Shown: positions 1 through 10,132, counted from the first letter of the stretch. The stretch: 41,408 bases of DNA from Clavibacter lycopersici (GCF_003576405.1 NZ_QWGT01000002.1:1-41408); one strand, 5' to 3'. The notes: a model not told the origin generated them from the sequence alone. Numbers and translations: made by a program.

Positions 1-1
1 C

Positions 2-130
2 GGCACCGGCGGCGGCACCGGCGGCGGGACGGGCGGCGGCGAGGGCGGCACGACCGGCATGGCGCCGACCCCCGCACCGGGTCGCACGGACGACCGCTCG
101 CTCGTCTCCAGCTCCCACCGGATCCCCTGA
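2..130 (+). CDS. C-terminal tail of an upstream protein (partial)
   Basis: An open frame enters from the window edge and stops at TGA 128-130. It encodes about 42 residues: a run of Gly-Gly-Gly-Thr repeats, then a Pro/Arg/Ser-rich end finishing in HRIP. This looks like the low-complexity tail of a larger protein. In actinobacteria the gene before pknB is often another serine/threonine kinase (pknA), which can have such a disordered tail, but nothing here identifies the family. The frame has no internal stop, and 133 bases separate it from the next start. Confidence 0.55.
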   Translation, partial: GTGGGTGGGTGGGEGGTTGMAPTPAPGRTDDRSLVSSSHRIP

Positions 131-263
131 CCGGCGCTCATCTGAGGCGGGCTGCGGCGGGTCGGCCGGTCCCCGTCCACGCCTGCCTGAGCCGCCCGGA
201 TCCCCAGCGGACCCCCGGTAAGCTCATCCCCGTCCGAATCCCGATCCCGACGAGAGGCAGTCC

Positions 264-2012
264 GTGACCGACACGCGTGTGCTGGGCGGCCGCTACGAGG
301 TCGGGGCGCTGCTGGGTCGCGGGGGCATGGCCGACGTCTTCGAGGGCGTCGACTCCCGCCTCGGGCGCCGCGTCGCCGTCAAGGTGCTGCGCCGGGGCCT
401 CGCCGAGGATCCCGCCTTCCGCAGCCGCTTCCGCCAGGAGGCCCAGGCGGCCGCGCGCATGTCGCACCCCACCATCGTGCGGGTCTTCGACGCCGGCGAG
501 GACGTCGTCACGGACCAGGACGGCGCGTCCCACACGGTCCCCTTCATCGTCATGGAGCGGGTCGAGGGGCGCCTCCTCAAGGACGTCATCACCGACGGGC
601 CGCTCGACCCCGACGAGGCCGTCCGCATCATGGGCCAGGTGCTCACCGCCCTCGAGTACTCGCACCGCGCGGGCGTCGTCCACCGCGACATCAAGCCCGG
701 CAACATCATGGTCACGCCCACCGGCCAGGTGAAGGTCATGGACTTCGGCATCGCCCGCGCCGTGTCCGACACCTCCGCCACCATCGCGCAGACCACCGCG
801 ATCCTCGGCACCGCCCGCTACTTCTCCCCCGAGCAGGCGAAGGGCGAGTCGGTGGACGCCCGCACCGACCTCTACTCCGCCGGCGTCGTCCTCTTCGAGA
901 TGCTCACCGGCCAGGCGCCCTTCCGCGCCGACACGGCCGTGGCCGTCGCCTACCAGCACGTCAGCGAGACGCCCGTCGCCCCGAGCACGGTCCAGGAGGC
1001 CGTCTCCCCGCAGCTCGACCAGGTCGTGCTGCACGCCATGGCGAAGGACCGCTACGCGCGCTTCCAGACGGCGGGCGACTTCCGCACCGACCTCGACCGC
1101 GCCGCCGCGGGCACGCTCGCGCCCCGCGAGGCGCCGACGAACGACGTGGGCGCCACGCTCTTCGGCGCCTCCGCTGGCCCCTCCTCGTCCCAGCAGGCGC
1201 TCCGCCAGCTCGGCGTCGACGACGACCGCACCGTCCGCACCCAGAGCCGCCCGCCGGTCCCCTGGATCTGGGCCGGCGTCACCGTCGTCGTCGTGATCCT
1301 CATCGCCGTGGTCATCTGGGTCACCAACCTGAGCTCCATCGGCCCCCCCGACATCAGCCCCACCGTGCCGGACGTCACGGGCTCCACGTACTCCAGCGCC
1401 GCCGCAGCCCTCGAGGAGGCCGACCTCGTCCCCCTCGAGCGCGAGGAGCCCAGCACATCGGTCGCCGAGGGCATCGTCCTGCGCACCAACCCCGACGCGG
1501 GCGAGAACGTCGCCTCCAAGACCGAGATCGACGTCTTCGTCTCCTCCGGTCCGCCGGAGGTCCAGGTGCCCAACGTCATGAACATGGACGAGGGCACGGC
1601 CACCGCCAACCTGGAGGCGGCCGGGCTGAAGGTGGGCGAGGTGGTGCGACAGTCCTCCCCGACGGTCCCGGACGGCGTGGTCATGCAGACGGAGCCCGCG
1701 TCCTCCCAGCAGGTGGACGAGGGATCGGCCGTCAAGCTCATCCTGTCCAACGGCAAGGTGGCACTGCCGGACGTGCTCGGGCAGCCGCTGGTCGACGCGC
1801 AGAGGCTCCTCGAGGAGTCGGATCTCGTCGTGACCACGCGACGCGATCCGTCGTGCGGCCGGGCGGACGGATCCCCCGTCATCCAGCAGTCCGTGCCGCC
1901 CGGCGATGTCGCCCAGCGCTCCACGGTCGCCCTCACCTACTGCACGGGCGCGGTCCGCAGCACGCCCGCACCCACGTCGGGCACGCCAGCCCCGGCTCCC
2001 AGCGCCGGCTGA
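264..2012 (+). CDS. pknB: Serine/threonine protein kinase with PASTA repeats (PknB)
   Basis: A 582-residue membrane kinase that phosphorylates division and cell-wall proteins and senses peptidoglycan or lipid II through its external part. The N-terminal kinase domain (about 10-275) shows the Gly-rich loop GRGGMADVF at 18-26, ATP-binding Lys40 in VAVK, catalytic HRDIK at 140-144 and DFG at 160-162. One transmembrane helix lies near 333-355. Three PASTA repeats follow (about 365-430, 433-498, 499-565), then a Pro/Ala/Ser tail. Mycobacterial PknB has four PASTA repeats, so this one is shorter. The GTG start has GAGAGGCAG just upstream. A possible -10 (TAAGCT, 219-224) lies in the leader. It converges with the trpG-like gene, as in mycobacteria. 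Confidence 0.95.
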   Translation: MTDTRVLGGRYEVGALLGRGGMADVFEGVDSRLGRRVAVKVLRRGLAEDPAFRSRFRQEAQAAARMSHPTIVRVFDAGEDVVTDQDGASHTVPFIVMERVEGRLLKDVITDGPLDPDEAVRIMGQVLTALEYSHRAGVVHRDIKPGNIMVTPTGQVKVMDFGIARAVSDTSATIAQTTAILGTARYFSPEQAKGESVDARTDLYSAGVVLFEMLTGQAPFRADTAVAVAYQHVSETPVAPSTVQEAVSPQLDQVVLHAMAKDRYARFQTAGDFRTDLDRAAAGTLAPREAPTNDVGATLFGASAGPSSSQQALRQLGVDDDRTVRTQSRPPVPWIWAGVTVVVVILIAVVIWVTNLSSIGPPDISPTVPDVTGSTYSSAAAALEEADLVPLEREEPSTSVAEGIVLRTNPDAGENVASKTEIDVFVSSGPPEVQVPNVMNMDEGTATANLEAAGLKVGEVVRQSSPTVPDGVVMQTEPASSQQVDEGSAVKLILSNGKVALPDVLGQPLVDAQRLLEESDLVVTTRRDPSCGRADGSPVIQQSVPPGDVAQRSTVALTYCTGAVRSTPAPTSGTPAPAPSAG

Positions 2013-2059
2013 GCCTCGTCCTCCGCCCCGACCCGGTGCGGTCGGCGCGACGCTGCGCC

Positions 2060-2085
2060 TCGTGGCCACCGATGAGCGGCCACGG
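2060..2085. terminator. Possible bidirectional hairpin between pknB and trpG-like gene
   Basis: CGTGGCC (2061-2067) pairs with GGCCACG (2078-2084) around a 10-base loop, between the convergent stops of pknB (2012) and the amidotransferase (2118). There is no T tract on either side, so this is a weak terminator candidate. Confidence 0.35.
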
Positions 2086-2117
2086 TGACCCGGCGGGTCA
2101 GACGGCTACTGCGGGGC

Positions 2118-2756
2118 TCAGGCCACGCGGACGAGAGGTGACAGCGTCGTGGAGGTGTCGCGGGCCCCGACGAGCCCAGCCCCCTCGAGCCAGTTGCCGA
2201 GCATGCGGTAGCCGCCCTCCGTCAGGACGGACTCGGGGTGGAACTGCACCCCGACGATGGGCGCCGCCTCGTGGCGCAGGCCCATGATGACCCCGCCTTC
2301 GGTGCGGGACGTGACCACCAGGTCGGACGGGACGGTGCCGTCGACGACGGCGAGCGAGTGGTACCGCGTGGCCGTGAACGGCTGCGGCACACCGAGGTAG
2401 AACTCGCCCTCGTCGTGCGTCACGAGCGAGGTCTTGCCGTGCATGAGCTCCTCGGCGTTGGTGACCGTGGCGCCGAACGCCTCCGCGATCGCCTGGTGCC
2501 CGAGGCACACGCCGAGGAGCGGCGTGCCCGACGCGAGGGCCGCCGTGACCGTGGGGATGGAGACGCCCGCGTCGGCCGGCTTGCCCGGACCGGGAGACAC
2601 GAGGACCGCGTCGTACTCCGAGATCACGCCGGCCATGTCGGTGTCGGCGTGGTCGTCGTTGCGCATGACCACGGTCTCGGCGCCCAGCTGCTGCAGGTAG
2701 CCGTTGAGCGTGTAGACGAAGCTGTCGTAGTTGTCGATGACGAGGACGCGTGTCAC
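2118..2756 (-). CDS. trpG: Glutamine amidotransferase, anthranilate/aminodeoxychorismate synthase component II
   Basis: A 212-residue class I glutamine amidotransferase. It hydrolyses glutamine and channels ammonia to a chorismate-binding partner, for tryptophan (TrpG) or folate (PabA) synthesis. Family marks are VLVIDNYDSF at the start, SPGPG at 54-58, nucleophile Cys84 in GVCLGHQ, and the His/Glu pair in VQFHPES. The partner subunit is not in the window, so TrpG and PabA cannot be separated; a dual-use protein is common. The GTG start at 2756 overlaps the stop of the 52-residue gene upstream (GTGA), which suggests translational coupling and fixes the start. A longer upstream extension is open but would run through that gene. 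Confidence 0.93.
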   Translation of the reverse strand: MTRVLVIDNYDSFVYTLNGYLQQLGAETVVMRNDDHADTDMAGVISEYDAVLVSPGPGKPADAGVSIPTVTAALASGTPLLGVCLGHQAIAEAFGATVTNAEELMHGKTSLVTHDEGEFYLGVPQPFTATRYHSLAVVDGTVPSDLVVTSRTEGGVIMGLRHEAAPIVGVQFHPESVLTEGGYRMLGNWLEGAGLVGARDTSTTLSPLVRVA

Positions 2757-2911
2757 TGATGCACCGTGACTTCCTGGGTGTTGACGATGGAGTCGACCCA
2801 GGGGAAGACCCAGGTGACGAGGGAGAAGAGCACGACCGCGAGCAGCACGAGCACGATGAGCAGACGGATCCACACCGGGCCGGGCAGGACGCGCCAGAAC
2901 GCCGCGTACAT
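2753..2911 (-). CDS. Small single-pass membrane protein between sortase and trpG-like gene
   Basis: A 52-residue protein not assigned to a named family. It begins MYAAFWRVLPGPVWIR, has one strongly hydrophobic helix (about 15-37, Leu/Val-rich) and a short C-terminal part ending EVTVHQ. Its ATG overlaps the last base of the sortase stop (TGATG), and its own TGA overlaps the next gene's GTG (GTGA). It therefore sits in the middle of a tightly coupled cassette. The arrangement suggests it is translated in step with the sortase, perhaps as a membrane partner, but no function can be read from the sequence. Confidence 0.8.
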   Translation of the reverse strand: MYAAFWRVLPGPVWIRLLIVLVLLAVVLFSLVTWVFPWVDSIVNTQEVTVHQ

Positions 2912-3705
2912 CAGCCCGCCTTCGCGAACGACGTGCCGGCCAGCGCGGCGGGCGTGGATGCGTGGGGCTGGTACGACTCGAAGACGCTGTAGGCGACCAC
3001 GCGCTCGGCGGCCGAGAAGAGCGGGTTGCAGCTCGTCATCGTGAGGATGCGGTCCCCCGGCTGTGCGTCGGGTGCCTGGGGCACCTCGTCGAGCACCTCG
3101 ACTCCGGTGGGCTTCACGTACTCGAGTGTACGGAAGCGGTACGTGTACCAGCCGTCCTGCGTCTCGACGACGATGGCATCCCCCACCCGCAGGTCCGTGA
3201 TCTGGTTGAACGGCTTGCCGTAGGTGGTGCGGTGGGCCGCGACGGCGAAGTTGCCCACCTCGCCCGGCATCTGCGTCTCGCGGTAGTGCCCGATCTTGCC
3301 GAGGTTCAGCACGTTGCCGAGGCCGACGCCGGTCGCGACCGGCACCACGTAGTCCGGCCCGAAGCGCGGGATGTAGATGTTCCCGAAGTCGGTGGCGTCC
3401 GACGCGGGCGCCGCGGTGATGACGGGATCCCCCGGAGCCGCGGGCGAGGCCGTCGGGTCGGGGGAGGCCGCCGCGTCCGGCGTCGCCGAGGCCCAGCTCC
3501 GGCTGTTCTCCAGGGCCTGGTCCCGCTGTCCGCTGCTGACGACGATGTCGTTGAACCACAGCTGCCACCCCAGGAACAGCATGATGAGCACCCCGGCCGT
3601 GAGGAGCAGCTCGCCCAGGACGCCGACGGTGCCGAGGAGCGCATCGCCCCGCCTGCCGCGGCGCCGCGCCGCGCGGCGGGTGGGGGCAGGATCCTGAGCG
3701 CTCAT
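2911..3705 (-). CDS. Class E sortase
   Basis: A 264-residue transpeptidase expected to anchor secreted proteins to the cell wall. A basic N-terminus (AARRRGRRG) is followed by one transmembrane helix (about 22-50), a Ser/Pro/Ala linker (about 65-105), then the sortase barrel. Catalytic residues are visible: His158 in AAHRTTYGKPF, Cys226 in TMTSCNP and Arg235 in AAERVVA, the arrangement of actinobacterial class E enzymes. The start at 3705 is chosen because TACAAT ends six bases before it and there is no ribosome-binding site. An in-frame ATG at 3729 would lie upstream of that hexamer. No sortase substrate with a sorting signal is visible in the window. It is divergent from crgA. Confidence 0.93.
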   Translation of the reverse strand: MSAQDPAPTRRAARRRGRRGDALLGTVGVLGELLLTAGVLIMLFLGWQLWFNDIVVSSGQRDQALENSRSWASATPDAAASPDPTASPAAPGDPVITAAPASDATDFGNIYIPRFGPDYVVPVATGVGLGNVLNLGKIGHYRETQMPGEVGNFAVAAHRTTYGKPFNQITDLRVGDAIVVETQDGWYTYRFRTLEYVKPTGVEVLDEVPQAPDAQPGDRILTMTSCNPLFSAAERVVAYSVFESYQPHASTPAALAGTSFAKAG

Positions 3706-3711
3706 GTGCCG

Positions 3712-3717
3712 ATTGTA
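3712..3717 (-). promoter_or_regulatory. Candidate -10 element for a leaderless sortase transcript
   Basis: TACAAT (read on the minus strand) matches TANNNT. Exactly six bases separate it from the sortase ATG, so transcription would start at or next to the start codon. No clear -35 hexamer is seen. Confidence 0.55.
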
Positions 3718-3798
3718 GGTGGCCCGCATGCACGCGAGGCCGCCACCGAGGCCCCGTGGAGCCGGGCGTCCTCCCGGCCCGGTGGAGGAGGGTACGGC

Positions 3799-3804
3799 TA
3801 GAAT
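3799..3804 (+). promoter_or_regulatory. Candidate -10 element for leaderless crgA transcript
   Basis: TAGAAT is followed by six bases (CGCCGC) and then the crgA ATG. No ribosome-binding site is present. It shares a 105-bp divergent control region with the sortase promoter. Confidence 0.6.
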
Positions 3805-3810
3805 CGCCGC

Positions 3811-4050
3811 ATGGCCCGCGACAAGACGACGAGACCCTCCCGCCAGGAACGCGTGCGCGACGAGGACGCCCCGAACCCCGTGTGGTTCAAGCCCATCATG
3901 TTCGGCTTCATGCTCGTGGGACTCGCGTGGCTCATCGTCTACTACGTCAGCCTCAACGCGTTCCCCATCCCCGACCTCGGCGTCGGCAACATCCTCATCG
4001 GCTTCGGCCTCATCCTCGTCGGCTTCCTCATGACCACCAGGTGGCGTTGA
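3811..4050 (+). CDS. crgA: Cell division protein CrgA
   Basis: A 79-residue inner-membrane protein of the CrgA family (formerly UPF0233), which helps assemble the actinobacterial septum by binding FtsZ, FtsI and related proteins. The N-terminus is charged (about 1-27), and two transmembrane helices (about 30-48 and 58-76) flank a short external loop with FPIPDLG. The protein ends TTRWR. Length and layout are normal for the family. It is monocistronic: its own likely leaderless promoter lies upstream, and a strong terminator starts 14 bases after the stop. The pknB-sortase-crgA grouping matches other actinobacterial origin regions. Confidence 0.95.
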   Translation: MARDKTTRPSRQERVRDEDAPNPVWFKPIMFGFMLVGLAWLIVYYVSLNAFPIPDLGVGNILIGFGLILVGFLMTTRWR

Positions 4051-4064
4051 CACCAGCGCGAACC

Positions 4065-4101
4065 GAAGAGCCCGTCACCACCCGCTGGTGACGGGCTCTT
4101 C
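4065..4101 (+). terminator. Rho-independent terminator of crgA
   Basis: A perfect 16-bp stem, GAAGAGCCCGTCACCA (4065-4080) with TGGTGACGGGCTCTTC (4086-4101), surrounds the loop CCCGC. A partly T-rich stretch follows (TACGTCT). Confidence 0.9.
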
Positions 4102-4135
4102 TACGTCTAGGGCCGCTGAGGACCGGCGCTCAGTG

Positions 4136-4352
4136 TTGTCCACAGCTCCCCTGTGCACAACGCTCCACACATGTGGAGAACATCGAGCACCCCGCGGGCG
4201 AATCCCACCGGCAGCGAGGGTTACCCGCGGAAGCCCATGGCTGTCGCGATGCGTCCACCGGTGCCCGGTCTCGCGCACCGCACGGCACGTCTCCTGGGTG
4301 CCCCTAATCACACGCGTGTAACTATCCCCACTGTGGACTGGCCTGTGGATAA
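4136..4352. other. Cluster of DnaA-box-like sites in a convergent intergenic gap
   Basis: This non-coding gap lies between the crgA and rhomboid terminators. Sites seen: TTGTCCACA at 4136-4144 (exact actinobacterial DnaA box); its near match TTGTGCACA on the minus strand at 4152-4160; TCCACA core at 4164-4169; TTCTCCACA on minus at 4172-4180; TCCACA core on minus at 4333-4338; and TTATCCACA on minus at 4344-4352 (exact E. coli-type box). A 10-bp palindrome ACACGCGTGT lies at 4310-4319. No gene or promoter is needed here because both flanking genes point inward. The binding role is inferred from motif matches only. Confidence 0.55.
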
Positions 4353-4403
4353 CCTCGCTCGCGCCGGACGGCCGGCCGGATCCGACGCCCCGGGTACGAC
4401 GAA

Positions 4404-4427
4404 CGCGCCGCCCCCGAGGGCGGCGCG
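4404..4427 (-). terminator. Terminator of the ppiA-rhomboid operon
   Basis: CGCGCCGCCC (4404-4413) pairs perfectly with GGGCGGCGCG (4418-4427) around a 4-base loop, 16 bases past the rhomboid stop on the minus strand. TTCGTCGT follows in that direction. Confidence 0.75.
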
Positions 4428-4443
4428 CTCACGTGCGGTCAGA

Positions 4444-5307
4444 TCAGAGGGCGACGGGGAAGACGGCGGCCGCCACCAGGATCGCGACGGCGACGCCCAC
4501 GAGGGAGCCGATCTGGGCACCTCGCTGACGGGCGTCCCGCGTCCGCAGCAGGACGAACGCGACGAGCGCGCCCGTGACGAGGCCGCCGACGTGGGCCTGC
4601 CAGGAGACCCCCTGGATGACGAAGCCGAGCAGCAGGTTGACCGCGATGATGCCGAGGAGCGGGCCGACGTTGCCGCCGAGCTTCCGGGCGAGGACGAAGT
4701 AGCCGCCCATGAGCCCGAAGATCGCGCCGGAGGCGCCGACCACGGCCTGCAGCGGCTCGCCCATGGCGGCGCCGATGAGCTCGACGCCGAGGGATCCGCC
4801 GAGCGCCGAGATCAGGAACAGGGCGAGGAAGCGGGCGCGTCCGAGCATGGGCTCGAGGACGCGGCCGAAGACGAAGACGGAGAGCATGTTGAAGACGATG
4901 TGCAGGATGCTCGACGGCGAGTGCGTGAACGCGCTCGTGAGCATGCGCCACGGCTCGTAGTCGCCGGAGGCGACGCTGCCGTACACGGGCGCGAACCACA
5001 GCGACGTGGTCACGTAGTCGCCCACGACGGGCAGCACCTGCAGAATCCAGACCACGGCGCAGACCGCCATGATCGCGTACGTCACGACGGGAGCGGAGCT
5101 CCGCGTCATCCGCGTGACGAACGAGGCCCGGGTGCGGGGAGCGGTGCGACGCTGCTCCTTCATGTCCTCCGGGCAGATCACCCCGACGGCGGCCGGCGTC
5201 TGGCACTCGGGGCAGATGGTCCGCCCGCATCGCTGGCACAGCACGAAGCTCTGCCGGTCGGGGTGCCGGTAGCAGCGGTCGGCCGCCGTACGGGGTGAGT
5301 CGGTCAT
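4444..5307 (-). CDS. Rhomboid family intramembrane serine protease with N-terminal zinc-binding segment
   Basis: A 287-residue polytopic membrane protease that cuts within or next to transmembrane segments. The N-terminus carries a B-box-like set of metal ligands (Cys12, His15, Cys24, Cys27, Cys32, Cys35, Cys45). Six or more hydrophobic helices follow (about 75-285). Catalytic Ser193 lies in GASGAIFG and its partner His239 in WQAHVGG; HIVFNM is the usual oxyanion-side motif. The ATG overlaps the last base of the ppiA stop (TGATG), so the two genes are coupled. Substrates cannot be read from the sequence. Confidence 0.93.
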   Translation of the reverse strand: MTDSPRTAADRCYRHPDRQSFVLCQRCGRTICPECQTPAAVGVICPEDMKEQRRTAPRTRASFVTRMTRSSAPVVTYAIMAVCAVVWILQVLPVVGDYVTTSLWFAPVYGSVASGDYEPWRMLTSAFTHSPSSILHIVFNMLSVFVFGRVLEPMLGRARFLALFLISALGGSLGVELIGAAMGEPLQAVVGASGAIFGLMGGYFVLARKLGGNVGPLLGIIAVNLLLGFVIQGVSWQAHVGGLVTGALVAFVLLRTRDARQRGAQIGSLVGVAVAILVAAAVFPVAL

Positions 5308-5846
5308 CAGACCTTCTCGACGGTGACGCTCTCGATGACGACGTCCTCGCGGGGACGGTCGCGGCCGTCGGTCGGGACGGCGTTGAGCGCGTCGACGACC
5401 TTCTTGGACGCGTCGTCCGCCACCTCGCCGAAGATCGTGTGCTTGCCCTGGAGCCAGGTGGTGGGGGCCGTGGTGATGAAGAACTGCGAGCCGTTCGTGC
5501 CGCGGCCGCCCTGGGTGCCGGCGTTGGCCATGGCCAGGATGTAGGGCTTCGAGAAGTCGAGGTCGCGGCTGATCTCGTCGTCGAACTGGTAGCCGGGGCC
5601 GCCCGTGCCCTGACCGAGCGGGTCGCCGCCCTGGAGCATGAAGTCCTTGATGATGCGGTGGAAGACCACGCCGTCGTAGAGCGGGTCGGTCGACTTCTTG
5701 CCCGTCTGGGGGTGGGTCCACTCCTTCTCGCCGGTGGCGAGGCCGACGAAGTTCTCGACGGTCTGGGGTGCGTGGGACCCGAAGAGGTTGAGGACGATGG
5801 TGCCGTGGTTGGTCGTCATGGTGGCGACGTGAGTGTGCGCAGACAT
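5307..5846 (-). CDS. ppiA: Peptidyl-prolyl cis-trans isomerase (cyclophilin type)
   Basis: A 179-residue cytoplasmic cyclophilin that speeds proline isomerisation during folding. No signal peptide is present. Active-site marks are the Arg and Phe in [17 protein letters not shown], the glutamine and Phe in NGSQFFIT, and the Trp and His in [13 protein letters not shown]. The gene lies next to gyrase and tRNA-Ala/Ile, as in mycobacteria, where it is called ppiA. It heads a two-gene unit with the rhomboid gene. The start at 5846 has no ribosome-binding site. GACCAT lies exactly six bases upstream and may be a weak -10 for a leaderless message. Confidence 0.95.
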   Translation of the reverse strand: MSAHTHVATMTTNHGTIVLNLFGSHAPQTVENFVGLATGEKEWTHPQTGKKSTDPLYDGVVFHRIIKDFMLQGGDPLGQGTGGPGYQFDDEISRDLDFSKPYILAMANAGTQGGRGTNGSQFFITTAPTTWLQGKHTIFGEVADDASKKVVDALNAVPTDGRDRPREDVVIESVTVEKV

Positions 5847-5903
5847 GGAGCAATGGTCTCACGGCGGAGCTGGGACTCGGCGGACGCACAGCGTCCGTCG
5901 TGT

Positions 5904-5931
5904 TTGCCCGCAGAGGCACCCGTGCCAGACT
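5904..5931 (+). promoter_or_regulatory. Weak promoter candidate for the tail-anchored protein gene
   Basis: TTGCCC (5904-5909), 16 bases, then CAGACT (5926-5931). A short dyad, CGGACGC-ACA-GCGTCCG (5881-5897), lies just upstream between the divergent genes and could be an operator. Motif match only. Confidence 0.3.
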
Positions 5932-5967
5932 GGGATTCCTGGCGAAATCACACCGATGGAGGTCCCC

Positions 5968-6594
5968 TTGGGTCTGTCACGCAAGAACAAGAAGGAGTTG
6001 GCGAAGCTCCGCACCCACGCGGCCGCCGTCCTCAAGGAGCAGCGCGAGGTCCTCGACCGGGCCAACGTCGTCGTGGCCGAGGCCGCGCACACCGCGCGCA
6101 AGCTCTCCGACCAGCACGTCGTCCCCGCCGTCAAGCGCGGTGTCGACGACCACATCCGTCCCGGCTACGAGGCGGGCGCCGAGCGCGTGCGCACCGTGGC
6201 CGACTCGGCCTACAAGGGCTTCACGCACACTGTCCTGCCGGCCGTCGCCGGTGCCGCCGGATCCGCGGTCGCCGCGACCGAGGGCATCCGCAACAGCAAG
6301 CAGGTGAAGGACGCCGTCAAGAAGGCGAACAAGGTGTCGTCCAAGGCCCAGGAGTTCGGCAAGCACTACGTCGACAACGGCCGCTCCTACGTCGGCCGCT
6401 ACGTACCGCAGGTGGCGCCCGCGAAGAAGGGCCTCGGCTTCGGCGGAGTGGCTCTCATCGCGCTCGGCGTCGTCGTGGTCGGCGGGGTCGGCTACGCGCT
6501 GTACCAGACGTTCCGCGCGGACGACGACCTGTGGATCGCCGACGACGAGCCCGAGGCCGTCGACGCGACCGCGAAGGACCAGCCCGCGAGCTGA
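5968..6594 (+). CDS. Unrecognised Ala/Lys-rich tail-anchored membrane protein
   Basis: A 208-residue protein I do not recognise as a named family. Residues 1-150 are predicted mostly helical and rich in Ala, Lys and Val, with possible coiled-coil stretches ([11 protein letters not shown] onward). One glycine-rich transmembrane helix lies near 155-178 ([20 protein letters not shown]). A short acidic tail follows ([15 protein letters not shown]). Streptomyces has proteins of similar layout near gyrA, but homology is not shown here. The TTG at 5968 is chosen because GGAGGT at 5958-5963 is correctly placed for it. The ATG at 5956 would be part of that same binding site and would add four residues. 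It is divergent from ppiA and ends in a strong terminator. Confidence 0.75.
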   Translation: MGLSRKNKKELAKLRTHAAAVLKEQREVLDRANVVVAEAAHTARKLSDQHVVPAVKRGVDDHIRPGYEAGAERVRTVADSAYKGFTHTVLPAVAGAAGSAVAATEGIRNSKQVKDAVKKANKVSSKAQEFGKHYVDNGRSYVGRYVPQVAPAKKGLGFGGVALIALGVVVVGGVGYALYQTFRADDDLWIADDEPEAVDATAKDQPAS

Positions 6595-6613
6595 TCGCCG
6601 CACAGCAGCAGAC

Positions 6614-6649
6614 CGAGGGCCCGGACACCGAGAGGTGTCCGGGCCCTCG
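6614..6649 (+). terminator. Rho-independent terminator
   Basis: A perfect 16-bp stem, CGAGGGCCCGGACACC (6614-6629) with GGTGTCCGGGCCCTCG (6634-6649), closes on a GAGA tetraloop, 19 bases after the stop of the tail-anchored protein gene. Confidence 0.88.
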
Positions 6650-6726
6650 TCGTGCCGCGGGGACGACGGGCGAGCGGCTCGAGCCGGGACGGCGAGCACG
6701 TGGGAGACCCGACGACGGGCGAGATG

Positions 6727-6799
6727 TGGAGTCACGGGGAATCGAACCCCGGACCTCCTGCTTGCAAAGCAGGCGCTCTACCAATTGAGCTATGACCCC
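6727..6799 (-). tRNA. tRNA-Ala (anticodon TGC)
   Basis: A complete 73-base cloverleaf on the minus strand. The anticodon stem CCTGC/GCAGG holds the loop TTTGCAA with anticodon TGC. The T-arm contains GGTTCGATTCC. The acceptor stem GGGGTCA/TGACTCC places a G3-U70 wobble, the alanine identity element. The discriminator is A. No CCA is encoded after it (CAT follows), so the cca product must add it. It lies downstream of tRNA-Ile, as in other actinobacterial origin regions. Confidence 0.96.
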
Positions 6800-6879
6800 G
6801 ATCGGCGAGCCTCGGATCGCGCTGCGATCGACCGGCTCGATTCCCGCCATGCCCCTGGATCGTGCGAATCCGGAGGTGT

Positions 6880-6956
6880 TGGTGGGGATACCAGGATTTG
6901 AACCTGGGACCTCTTCATTATCAGTGAAGCGCTCTAACCAACTGAGCTATATCCCC
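6880..6956 (-). tRNA. tRNA-Ile (anticodon GAT)
   Basis: A 77-base tRNA on the minus strand, including an encoded CCA end. The anticodon stem CTTCA/TGAAG holds the loop CTGATAA with anticodon GAT. The acceptor stem GGGGATA/TATCCCC is fully paired. The T-arm contains GGTTCAAATCC. The 3' end reads A-CCA at 6883-6880, unlike the neighbouring tRNA-Ala. Confidence 0.96.
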
Positions 6957-6958
6957 AT

Positions 6959-6990
6959 CGGGCAGGACTACGTTACCGTACGCCTGCCCG
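6959..6990 (-). terminator. Hairpin between DUF3566 gene and tRNA-Ile
   Basis: CGGGCAGG (6959-6966) pairs with CCTGCCCG (6983-6990) around a 16-base loop. It could terminate the gyrase operon. The loop also contains TAACGT on the minus strand (6975-6970), 13 bases before the tRNA-Ile 5' end, which could be its -10. The two roles would compete, so the call is tentative. Confidence 0.4.
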
Positions 6991-7004
6991 TTTCTCCCAA
7001 TCGG

Positions 7005-7404
7005 CTACGCGTTGGTGAAGCCGACGAGGACGCCGCCCGTGATGCGCACGCTCAGGTTGTAGAGCAGCGCCGCCACGGCTCCGAGCACGGTGCCGACGAC
7101 GATGTTGAGGACGGCGACGACGATCGCGAACCCGAGCACCTGACCCAGGCCGAAGACGTCCTGGAGGGAGAAGTCCGCGGATCCGGACACCTCCTGGAAC
7201 AGCTGGTCGACCGTGCCGAACACGTTCGTGGTCTGGAGCACGACGTAGATGAGGAACGTCGCCACCACGGTGATGATGCCGAGCACCACGGAGAAGAGGA
7301 ACGCGAGCTTCAGCGCCGACCAGAAGTCGACGTACACGAGCTTGAGACGCACCTGCTTGGTGGTGGTGGCCCGCGACGACTTCTTCGCGAGCTTCTCGGC
7401 GACA

Positions 7405-7412
<8 letters not shown>
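7005..7412 (-). CDS. DUF3566 family membrane protein
   Basis: A 135-residue protein. The basic N-terminus ([16 protein letters not shown]) is followed by two transmembrane helices, about 35-60 ([27 protein letters not shown]) and 85-115 ([28 protein letters not shown]). It ends GVLVGFTNA. Proteins of this family (mycobacterial Rv0007 region) are found just after gyrA in actinobacteria; their role is not established. The ATG lies inside the end of gyrA, giving an 8-base overlap. GGAAAGGG upstream serves as the ribosome-binding site, so it is co-translated with gyrase. Confidence 0.9.
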
Positions 7413-10092
<2,680 letters not shown>

Positions 10093-10132
10093 GGAGGTCC
10101 CGTTCAGAGGTCGGTGGATCGTGGGGTCGGCG

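Noticed and set aside
1-50. GGC/ACC triplet repeat at the window start as a DNA repeat element
   Set aside because: It is in frame with the upstream protein and encodes a Gly/Thr tail, so it is coding low complexity.
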